DNA of 64,000 bases from Hygrocybe punicea (taxonomy: Eukaryota; Basidiomycota; Agaricomycetes; Agaricales; Hygrophoraceae): positions 806,001-870,000 of the forward strand of contig OY744468.1 of the NCBI GenBank assembly GCA_963556145.1. The letters are read 5' to 3'. The first letter of the stretch is position 1; each line of letters opens with the position of its first letter. Under the pieces are notes generated by a model. It worked only from the letters and a program-made list of their open reading frames with translations. It made no database searches and had not been told where the DNA came from. Of the stretch, positions 46,601 through 56,575 are shown in pieces. A program made the position numbers and the translations under genes.

Positions 46601-49600
46601 ATGAATCTCCACGATACCATCCATATTTGCATTGCGGTTTTGACTTATCTACATTTCCTTGCAAACGCAACCATATTTCCACAACTATGCCAAGACCAAC
46701 TTATATATATCTCTCTTGAACCAAATTCCGTTCCTTTGATATCGACCTTGACCCAAGAATTGGGTGTTTTTCAAAGAAAACTCATAGAACATGAGTTTGC
46801 CCCAGATCAGGGCGATGCAACAATACTGATGCACATAAATGCAACACAATGTGTAAAGTTCAATGAAATAACAAATAATACTTTGACACTCAATGCATTA
46901 TTCGCTTGGACTACATTTAAAGATAGCGCATTCAATATGCAATTACATTCTATTCAATATGCGAGAACATATTTCTTACCTTCTAAATATCTCTTTGCTT
47001 TGTATTGTCTTCTCAAACCTATCACTGTCCAATGTCATTGTAAAATGATCAATGCATTGCTCATGTGATCGCTATTGAGACGACATGATTTCAGATCATA
47101 TTTATTTCATTGCATTACTAGTTCTCTATCACATGCAACGTTGCTGTGGACCACACTATGTTTCATAATACGGCATAGCCGTTCAAACATAATTGTGTTC
47201 AATTTGAATTTATTCAGAAACTTGTTTAAATCTTTATATATAAATTCCATTCATAGATATGACTACATTGGTGGTGGTAAACGAATACCAACATTCAAGT
47301 TTAGCTTTCTTCAATCTTTCATGCTACCGTCTAATAATATCAACCATGATTCTGACATATTATTTGAATATGTGGGGCATATTGATGAACAAACAGCCAA
47401 CACTTTATATGAAGATAGAAAAAAATATGTATGTGTTAAAATGCCTTTACATGAACTTCTGCCAAAGTTGACGGTGAAGGATATTGGTGAAATAACAACA
47501 ATACATGGTATATATTTGTCAAAGACATTACGAAGATTACATGGACAAGATCTATCTGTGGCATTAATGAGGCATAATTATTCAGCTTGTGATACTCATG
47601 TTTCTATTTTTCATGTGCATGATATTAAATCAAATAAAGATAAGTGTAAAGAGTGGTACAAAAGACAACAAATGACAGAAACATATGAGTGCGGAACAGA
47701 AGAAACTCAGACTAAAATGAAAGAAGAATTGGAGAAGTCAGATGAGCAATCATTTCCTCCTCCTCCACCATCTATTGAATTGAAGGAAACCATAATCAGC
47801 AACTGGTGCAGAGATACATCACCTGAATGTTTTCAAGAAAGTGGGTGTGCCGTGTGCGGTCAATTGGTTGCATTGAAGAACATGTCTTTATTGTCAAAAA
47901 CAAAGGTTAATCTGAAAATATTAACTAGAGACAATATGGGAATCACAAGATGTGAACGATATCATTGTTCTGATCCAATAGAGGATATCAAAGGTCCAGT
48001 GCTAGATAACACATGTAAATGGATATGCAAACCATGTGTGCTCAGTCTGAATAAAGGCCAAACTCCCAAATATGCTTTGGCAAATGGACTTTGGATGGGA
48101 AGAATTCCTGCACAACTTCAAAATCTAACATTTGCTGAACAACTTTTGATTGCCTGTGTTCGTCACAACAAATGTATTGTTCGTGTCTCATCTGGGATGC
48201 ATAAAATGAAAGCAAATGCCATCATGTTTCAAAATCCAACACCAAAGATATATCAACGGTTGCCTCCAACAATTAAAGAACTTGATGAAGTGCTAGCCTT
48301 CATTTTCACTGGTCCTGCCAGACCAACTCCAGAAGACATGGAGCGAACACCTTTATTGGTTCGCCGAATGCGAGTTTCTGCAGCTTTAGAATGGCTGAAA
48401 TTGAATCACATGGATTACTATGATTTAGATATCTCCTATGAAAATCTAGCACAATATCCAGATCACGGAATTCCTGTTGTGGTTGCATATCGACCAGCAG
48501 ACACAAATAAGGAACCGGAAGCCACTAGTGCATTTGACAATGAAGAGGAAGATGGTGCGGAAGATGGGCCTTGTCCCTTTGTTGTTAGTGGGGTAACTGG
48601 TGAAAATCTAGATATTACAAGTCCAAAGGCATTAATAGCTAGAGCAACCAAGCACTTGATAGATGACCATGGTGGTGTTCTTGCCATAAGCCATGCTAGA
48701 AATCCAGAATTGTTCTTTAATAATCCTCAGTTATATCCTATGATGTTCCCCTGCCTATTTCCATATGGCTTGGGTGGTATTAGCAGCATTGACAAGGATG
48801 TTTTAAGCATCAGTGATATGATGCACAAAAGACATCTCCTGATGTACCATGACAAAAGATTTCAAACCGATCCCTATTTTCCATTGATTGCATTCAATCA
48901 AGAACAAATCAAGGACAGTACAACCAGAGGATATTTGTTGACTAATAAACATAATTTCAACGATATTCCAGATCGCCTGATGAATATCAATACAGCTGTT
49001 TTGGATGACCTCTCTAAAAGATTATCTAGAGGTGATAGAGTCAAACCAGATACATCAGAAGAGAAAGCATGCTATAAACTCATTTCTGATCAAATGCTAA
49101 TAGCTGAAAGAACTTTGAAAAGGTCAGAATGGCTTGATGATTGTATTGATGGTACCCCAGATATAGGACCGTTGATACCTATAGAACCACCTGTAGTACA
49201 ATCAGCAAAATTATGGAGAGCTGCAGTCCTTGCAAAGAAAAAGGAAATCATCGATGACAGAAATAAAAATTTACCAACAAACACAGCAACTATAAATAAA
49301 TTGGGAAATTTTCAATATAATGATGTCAAGATAGTGGACGCAGCATACATCAACCATATGTTTGTTCCTACAAATAGAGCTGATCGTCATCTTATTGATG
49401 TAACTATCAATGATTACAAGTTGAACACTGACCAACAGAGAGCATTTCATATCATTGCCAATCACTCTACCTTGATTAACAGTCCTGACAAGCTATGCAT
49501 GTATCTTGGTGGGATGGCAGGCACAGGAAAATCACAAGTCATCAAAGCATTGACTAGTTTCTTTGGTAAACACAATGAAAATCATCGGTTTGTGGTTCTT

Positions 49601-52124
49601 GCACCAACTGGTAGTGCTGCTGCCATTGTAAATGGATCCACATATCACTCCATTCTTGGAATTAATCAGGGAGCATCATCTCACTCCCTTGCACAAGTCC
49701 GTGCCAATCTTGATGGTGTGGATTAGGTGTTAATGTTATCTTGCAGAGATATGTATAAAATCAGTGCTTAATGTGCAAAAGCACATGGTGTTTATGATGA
49801 ACCCTTTGGTGGCATTAATATGATATTTGCAGGAGATTTTGGCCAACTTTCACCAGCTATGAGTGGTGCTCCTTTGTACTCTGGAACCGTTGGTGTCCAA
49901 ATCAATTCCAGTCAAACTATACCAAATCAGGAAGCTGCTATAGGCAAAGCTCTTTGGCATCAGATTACAATGGTTGTTATATTACGTGAAAATATGAGAC
50001 AAACCAATGAGTCAAAAGATGATGTCCAACTGAGACAGGTGTTGGAAAACATGAGATACAAAGCATGTACTGAAGAAGATATTGCATTCTTTCGCACTCG
50101 CATCACAGGAAAAGGTCCAAATGATCCGAAATTAGCCCAAAAGAAATTCAGGAATGTATCAGTTGTAACTGCATTGAATGCACAAAAAGACAAAATCAAT
50201 GAACTTGGTATTCAATGTTTTGCTGCTGAAAATAAAAGACCATTAACATCATTTTATTCTATAGATAGATAGAATGATACTTCTAGTTCCAATAGCAAAA
50301 GAAAATCTCATCACATGTTAACAATTTTGGATCCTATTCAACACACAAAGATATTGAAACCTTCACTCCAAAAACTACTTTGGAGCCAACCACATGCATC
50401 ATCCTCTGATCATATACCAGGAAGATTGGAGTTATGTATAGGCATGCCAGTGATACTGAGAAACAATGATGCGACGGAGTGCTGCATTACCAAAGGAGCA
50501 GAGGGCATGGTTGTGGGTTGGCAGAGTGCAATAGGTCCAGAACAACAAACTGTGCTGGACACTTTATTTGTCAGATTATTGAATCCTCCAAAAGAAATTA
50601 ACATAGAAGGACTTCCTGAAAATGTGGTGCTGATTACAAAACATGTCACCTCCACCACGTGCTCATTACCCAATGATGATGTGATATCTTTGTCAAGAGA
50701 ACAAGTGTTGGTACTCCCTAATTTTGCCATGACCGATTATGCATGTCAAGGGCGTACCCATTCTAACAATGTAGTTGATCTCAGTAGTTGTAGAAACCAC
50801 CAATCCTACTATACTTGCTTATCAAGAAGTGCATCTGCAGCAGGAACTATCATCATGCAAGGCTTTGATCCTAAAGTAATTACAGGTGGTGCTTCTGGAT
50901 ATCTCAGGCAAGAATTCAGAGAATTAGAACTGCTTGATGAGATTACCAAACTGAAATATCAAGGACTCTTACCAGACCATGTCAAGGGAGATCAGCGAAA
51001 TTCTATCATTGATCAATTTAGAAAATGGAAAGAAAAGTCATATATTCCAAAAAAAATTTATCATGCTATTGCATGGAAAGCCATGGAGCAACTAAATCAA
51101 TACACAACACAGCCCTCTCCATGGCAATTAATTAAACCTATGAACAAACATCAAAAGGCAGATTTCAGAAACCTCAACTTTGTTCCTGCAAAAGGAACTG
51201 TTCCAATCACTGTTACTCATAAAAATTCCACAGCCAATGTATTGCAAAATAAAAAACGAAAATTACAACAAGTTGTAAGTTCATCTTCCATTGTGAAAAA
51301 AAGACGAAAAACAAGTACTATTGAATTAAATGAACCAAAAGGGTTTATATGGGATGCGCGAGATTGGAGCTGTGCTTATGATTCACTCTTTACAATATTA
51401 CTAGCAATATGGAATGAAGATCCATCAAGTTGGAAAAAAAGATTCAATAGCATCAATGACATATTAAAGATTTTGAGCTTAGGATTCAAACGATCCAAGA
51501 ATCACACAACAGATTTAGAAACAGTTAGAAATACAATCAGACATTTATTGCATCAAGATAAACCCGAAATATTTCCTTATGGTCAAGTTGGCATTGCCAT
51601 AAGTGATTTGGCCCATTATATAATGAAAGCAAATGAACCAATGACTTCAACTTGTCTTAAATGTATGAATTGTGAAAACATAACCATTCTGGAAAATGAT
51701 AGATGTGATGCCATCTTTCATTGTTCATATTCATTTTCCGGAACAATCTCAGCATATCTTGCTCAAATCATAGTCAATAGACAACAGCACAAATGTCAGT
51801 TGTGTTGGGGAGAGATTACTAAATTTATTGCATTTAACAAAATTCCACCTCTAATCATGTTTACAGTTGACTCTATTGAGAATTTAATAGTTAGTCAAGT
51901 CAATTGATGACATATCCACTGCTTTCACATTGAGAGGAATTGTGTACTATGGTGATGCACATTTTACTGCCTGCATATTCATCAACGGTATGGTATGGTT
52001 TCATGATGGTATATCAACCAGATCAATTTGTATTAATGAAGGTGATATAGATGACTTTTCAAATATTAATTTATTGTCATGTAGTGGTAATAATGCTGTA
52101 CTGTTTATATATGCTCAATCTTAA
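46601..52124 (+). pseudogene. Helitron protein gene, copy B (Rep domain deleted)
   Basis: A first frame, 46601-47068 (MNLHDTIHICIAVLTYLHFL), is followed in phase by a stop and then RRHDFRSYLFHC. The region to 49726 contains HRYDYIGGGKRIPTF, a cysteine-rich part (CAVCGQ, CERYHCSDP, CKWICKPC, DUF6570-like) and Helitron_like_N text MMFPCLFPYGLGG. At 49092, YKLISD jumps straight to MLIAERT, deleting about 1.7 kb that in copy C encodes the HUH/Y2 Rep nuclease. The PIF1 helicase follows with Walker A GGMAGTGKSQ (~49510), but a 15-bp deletion at 49725 removes Walker B IFIDE and creates a stop. The USP-like tail (Cys codon 51371, His codon 51960) has a 2-base frameshift at 51906 shared with copy C. 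B cannot be autonomous. Confidence 0.9.
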
Positions 52125-52148
52125 TATTTGTTCTCTTGCTACAAAGAG

Positions 52149-52193
52149 GGACGAGTAACATGTCATGCAAAGCAATGGCCCACACCCCACTAG
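52149..52193 (+). other. Helitron 3' terminus: hairpin plus CTAG
   Basis: GGACGAGTAAC, then a short hairpin (TCATGC-AAA-GCAATGGC, one pair weaker than in element G), then CCACACCCCACTAG ending at 52193, then T. A subterminal hairpin about 10-14 bases before CTRR is the defining 3' feature of Helitrons. Confidence 0.85.
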
Positions 52194-53621
52194 TTGTAGA
52201 TAATAAATACATATTTTTCAATACAAACAATTGACCACATACAGCACAGCCACCTTCTTGGAAAATTTCAGGCGATGTATCTCTACACCAGTTGCGGATT
52301 ATTGTTTCCTTCAACTCAATAGAAGGTGGAGAGGAAAGGAATATTTGTCAAAATTTGCTTCCTTGTTTTGTTTTACTTCATGGTCTGGCTTATTATCACA
52401 ATTTTCTTTTTGGCAAAAGTATAATTGGCTTTGTCATTTTTCCAGATGTGAAGATTTTGTGTTTGACCATTTTTTGTATCGCTCTGTACTTGACTTAACA
52501 TCATGAATATGGAAAATAGAAACATGGGTTTTACAAGCGGAACAATTATGCTTTGTCAATATGAAAAGTAGTTCCTGTCCATGTAACCTTTGCATCATTT
52601 TTGACAGATATGTTATGGATTCTTGCTATTTCTACAATATCCTTCACGGTTAATTGTGGGAGAAATTCAGGTAGAGGTATTTGAGCACATATATATTCAT
52701 TTTTATTTCCATATAGGACTCTAGCTGTCTGTTGATCAACATGACTCTTGAATAATAAGCCAGAATCATGGTTGATATTATTGAATGGTAGAATAAATGG
52801 TTTAAGAACATCAAAGCTAAATGTTGGTAGTCGTTTACCACCTCCAATGTAGTGATACCTATTAACAGACTTTGTATATAAACATTTAAACAAGTATCTG
52901 AATAAATTCAAACTGAAAATAGTTACATTTATGTGTAGTTTTCTATATCACATTGCAAAATGTAGTGTGATCCACAGCAATGTTGCTTGTGATATAGCAA
53001 TAGTATTACATTGAAACAAATATATTTAAAGTCATGTCGTCTCAATAGATATTACATGAGTAATGCCTTGATAACCTGAACACGATATTGAACTGTGATT
53101 GGCTTAATAAAACAATACAAAGCAAAAAGATATTTAGAAGGTAGGTACAATAATGTGGCATATCGAATAGAATGTAGTTGCATTTCCAATGTGGAATTCT
53201 TAACCATAGTTGAAAAGAACAATGGATCAAGTAATAATAGATCAAGTGTCAAGCTATTCTTTGTAATCTGATTAAGATTCACAAATTGTGACATATTTAT
53301 TTGTATTGGTATCATTGCATCGCCCTGATCTGGGGCAAACTCATGTTCTATGAGTTCTCCTTTAAAAACACCCAGTTCTTGGGTCAGACACTCATGTTCT
53401 ATGAGTTTTCCTTGAAAGATACCCAGTTCTTGGGCCAAGATCGATATCAAAGGAAAGGAGTTTGATTCAGAAGAGATGTACATTAATTGGCTTGGGCAGA
53501 GTTGTGGAAATTGTATTGCATTGGAAAAAATGCATAGATAAGTGACAAGAACAAAGCAGAAGTGGATGAGATTGTCAAGATACATGTGGATTTTTGATAG
53601 CACGAGTAAACACAACGACAT
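52194..53621 (-). pseudogene. Helitron protein gene, copy D (5' half of the D/E gene)
   Basis: Minus strand. ORF0 (53052-53621) starts MSLCLLVLSKIHMYLDNLIH and contains an internal duplication (QELGIFQGKLIEHE / QELGVFKGELIEHE). Next come RYHYIGGGKRLPTFSFDVLK, HNCSACKTHVSIFHIH and NWCRDTSPEIFQEGGCAVCG, then KNMYLLSTT, where it is cut at 52194 by the giant Helitron. The reading frame continues at 19771 (minus) as KVNLKIL. Several stops and frameshifts. The stop after ORF0 (ATG TAA) sits at the same codon as the TGA of copy B, so ORF0 may be a separate small protein. Confidence 0.85.
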
Positions 53622-53704
53622 CTATTTAACTGGTTTAGTGGCTCGGATCATGAATAACAATTAACACGATGAGTTTGATCATATGACATTGCCGGATTGG
53701 TAAG

Positions 53705-54024
53705 TAGGGAAATGCAGGGGTAATCCCAGGATACATTTGTCTGTAACCGTACTTGTACTTGCCACAGATACGGATACCATATCCGCGGATTTTACCCACG
53801 GATTCCTGATCAAAATGAGCCGGAGATCACCTGAAACGGTCAAGAATTGACTGAGATAGAGTCCAATCAATGTTTAGTCTCTATCTCGGTCAATTCTTGA
53901 CTGTTTTGGATGATCTCCGGCTCATTTTGAAGCCCACGGATATGACATTCTGTATCCGTACTCATACACTTAAGAGTATGGATACCTGCAGATCAGGGAT
54001 TACCCTTATCCCTGCATTTCCCTG
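53705..54024. mobile_element. hAT-like MITE, 320 bp
   Basis: Ends TAGGGAAATGCAGGG and (reverse complement) CAGGGAAATGCAGGG, flanked by TTGGTAAG (53697-53704) and TTTGTAAG (54025-54032), an 8-bp duplication with one mismatch. The centre is a long inverted repeat (AATGAGCCGGAGATCA and TCAAGAATTGAC with their complements). The same location in copy C (around 63140) has no such insertion, which gives an empty site. Confidence 0.8.
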
Positions 54025-54072
54025 TTTGTAAGGCACTCTAAATTCATGTATTGTGCCTAAAGGCTGTGTTTA

Positions 54073-55130
54073 TTATGAGTCCTTATTAGGAAATCATTCT
54101 AAATATGGTTGTGAATTCTGGGTCATGGGCTAATTCATTGAACATGTGAACAATTTTGGCAAACTGTGGAAATGAATTTGAAGTCCGGGGAGTAGTGAAC
54201 GTTGACAGCTTTTGTTCTATTTAATGTCTAATGACCAGGAAACCCTTGTCAAACAGTTGTCAAACAGGCCAAACACTGTTTGACAAGTGTGAGGGAGCCG
54301 TTACAGATTTCGATTCTCTTACAGATTGGCCACCAAAAGAATACACAATGATGTACAGCATACATTACAGTGGTTGATGGTGTTTGTGGCATAGATTTAA
54401 TTTTTTATGATTGTGGCATTTATTTAATGACTTATATGAAGACTGGCACACTTGTAGACCAATTTGTTGAACACTTTTCAGCCTGTTCAACAAGTGTTCA
54501 ACAAGTGTATCATTAATAATACAATGTGCATTGCAAATGTAGCTACATGCCAAATAATGTATATTCGCTTGTTGTAATGAATTAGATAAAGACTGGGACA
54601 CTTGTAGATTAGCTTGTTGAACACCATTCGGCCTGTTCAACAAGTGTTCAACAAGTGTATCATTAATAATACAATGTGCATTGCAAATCTAGCTACATCA
54701 CAGACAATGTACATACATGTGTTTTATTGACTTGGATGAAGGCTGGGACATTTGCAATGCTTCAGACTAAACTCAGGGCACTTGTAGAACAGCTTGTCAA
54801 ACATTGTTCAGCCTGTACTGATAATGCCTTTCATTACAATGATAAAGCTGTTGAGCATTTTGGTCATTACAATAGCAATAACAACACGCTACAATCCAGG
54901 CCATTCCAAAATTGGTGGCTGTCATCCAGCTTATTGTTCTGACAAATTGAGCCAACAAATTCTCACAGACAAAATTCACACGGTTTCATAATTCTTTCCA
55001 GGGTTTTGAATTTGTTCCCACACCTTGTTAAATTTGTTCCCATGGCTTGGCAAATTGGTGTTTGTGGCATTTGCGACCCTGAAGTGAAAACTGACCATAT
55101 AGAAAATGATTCCCTAATAGGGACTCGTAA
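54073..55130. repeat. Head-to-head pair of Helitron 5' termini
   Basis: A plus-strand 5' terminus TTATGAGTCCTTATTAGG starts at 54073 after A. A minus-strand one, TTACGAGTCCCTATTAGG, starts at 55130, also after A. Each carries its ~160-240-bp subterminal block, and between them lie palindromic core repeats (54240-54300, 54470-54660, 54790-54830). At 54073 the flank shared with copy C (GGCTGTGTTTA) is interrupted. No CTAG end is found for either terminus, so this is either two truncated Helitrons or an element with inverted ends. Confidence 0.7.
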
Positions 55131-55597
55131 TTTGGAATTAAACAACAGCTTCGACATCACATGAGAAGGTGAAATGGAGACACTGGAAAAAGGCCGATTC
55201 TGAACTACAGAATATAAGTCACCGAAATCGACTTCAAAAATGGAGCAAGAAGTCAGCACAGTTGGGAAGAATGCATCCATCAAAAGATGCATTCTCAATT
55301 CAACAGCAAAAGGATGGTGTATGGCAGAAATTAAAGATATGTGAATGGGAGACATTGAGGCTTCAGCTGGTGCTAGAGAATAACTTGAACACCATGTTGA
55401 GCCTTGACAGGTCAATATCCGAATTAGATAGTGTATACTAGGTCAGGAGAATGTTATGATGATGCCAAGGCCAATTTGCTCAAAATGATGCTGATTCCAA
55501 ATCATTTGTTATATTGACAACAGACATGACTAAAGCTCTAATTCAATATAAGCACCACATTAACCATAAAATTGGCTTATGAATATGCCTGTGCAAA

Positions 55598-55815
55598 TGC
55601 AAATGCTAATACCAGTGCCAGTGCCAATGCCAATGCCAATGCCAATGCCAATGCCAATGCTGATTCTGATTCTGATTCTGATTCTTGATGTCTATGCTGA
55701 TGCCAAGGCTTTTGTTTGCTACTACATATTGCGGTTATATTCAATGTGAACACTATATTCCCTCCAAGAGTGGCTTACCAAGAGGCTGATGCCAATGCAA
55801 ATGCCAATGCCAATG
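55598..55815. repeat. Hexanucleotide microsatellite
   Basis: AATGCC/CCAATG repeated about seven times near 55617-55665, followed by TGATTC repeats, with a second short run near 55790-55815. It is open in several frames but is simple sequence, not a credible gene. Confidence 0.85.
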
Positions 55816-56059
55816 CTGACTATCCCAGTGGTCTGACCCACCAAACATTGGCCCAACAGTCTGAGATGAGTAACAATGACCCCCGCAGAACATTGGCCCA
55901 ACAGTCTGACACAGGTAACAATGCCCCTGCAGAACATCGGCCCAATGGTCTGACATGTGTGACAATATTCTGGCAGAGACCTCAGCCCACCCATCTGACT
56001 CAATAACTTTGACATTCCTTAGTTGCACCGTCAAGAACCTAACAATATCATTTTATCGG

Positions 56060-56507
56060 CCAAGATCAGCTGGCACGTCTTCAACATAACATTGTCAACC
56101 TCGGTTCACCCATCTAACATGGGGAAAGTCATGTCATGGGCTGGGCCAACAATGACACAAGATCCCACAGGGATATTGTGTGGGAAGATGGGTAGTTGCT
56201 GGAGCGATATGAGAGTGGATGTGAAGTCCGCTTTGACTTTGTGTGCATCATAGATGGGCACTGACAACACATACTTAAGATATCAATTTATATTAGACAA
56301 CCAGATGCTTACCAATATCGTAAAATGATAGAGTGGCCTTACAATGGAGTGGGTCGACAAGTGAATGGACTAAGTTGTACATTTTTGGATGTCGATGCCT
56401 CTATGAAAATCGATTAAAAATTACAACTAGAAATGATTAATGCACATACTGGGAGATGGATCCATTCCACTTGCTGTGGTCGTTGAGAAGGACACATATT
56501 CCTTATA
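56060..56507 (-). pseudogene. Cargo gene 2, third copy (fragment)
   Basis: The minus strand matches the 3' half of gene 2: the VPIYDARKVK-coding stretch near 56222-56265 and the ASGMDASPS / YKDFLSFS-coding stretch at 56440-56507. It is cut at 56507 by the 3' end of Helitron C, at a point equivalent to CAACTA|TATAAGG in the second copy. Confidence 0.6.
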
Positions 56508-56575
56508 CTAGTGGGGTGTGGGCCATTGCTTGACATGGCATGTTACTCATCCCTTTTTCGCAATAAAAACAAATA

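Larger units (their letters stand above)
19772..52193 (+). mobile_element. Giant Helitron with gene cargo (32.4 kb as assembled)
   Basis: The 5' end at 19772 reads TTATGAGTCCCTATAAGGG and the 3' end at 52190-52193 is hairpin plus CCCCACTAG. These are the same termini that bound nested element F. The left flank (...GACTTTTG) and right flank (TTGTAGATAATAAATAC) are two halves of one minus-strand Helitron gene. Joined, they read YLLSTTKVNLKIL in frame and align without a gap to copy B (SLLSKTKVNLKIL). There is no target duplication. The contents are repeats, cargo genes 1-4, a later TIR transposon (23995-38673) and the Helitron protein gene copy B at the 3' end. Subtracting the probable assembly duplication of 5,758 bp leaves about 26.7 kb. 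A second 5' terminus at 20754 makes it possible that the element is composite. Confidence 0.7.

Noticed and set aside
47259..47471. Many 60-100-codon frames on both strands (for example 47259-47471, 49960-50199, 58740-58964, 59414-59641)
   Set aside because: They are antisense or shifted readings of the Helitron protein genes and have no independent support.
19772..52193. Giant element as a Starship
   Set aside because: No DUF3435 tyrosine-recombinase captain is seen at the 5' edge, there is no direct target repeat, and the ends are Helitron-type with a Helitron protein inside.
55716..56006. Frame with ANANANAD repeats
   Set aside because: Translation of a hexanucleotide microsatellite.
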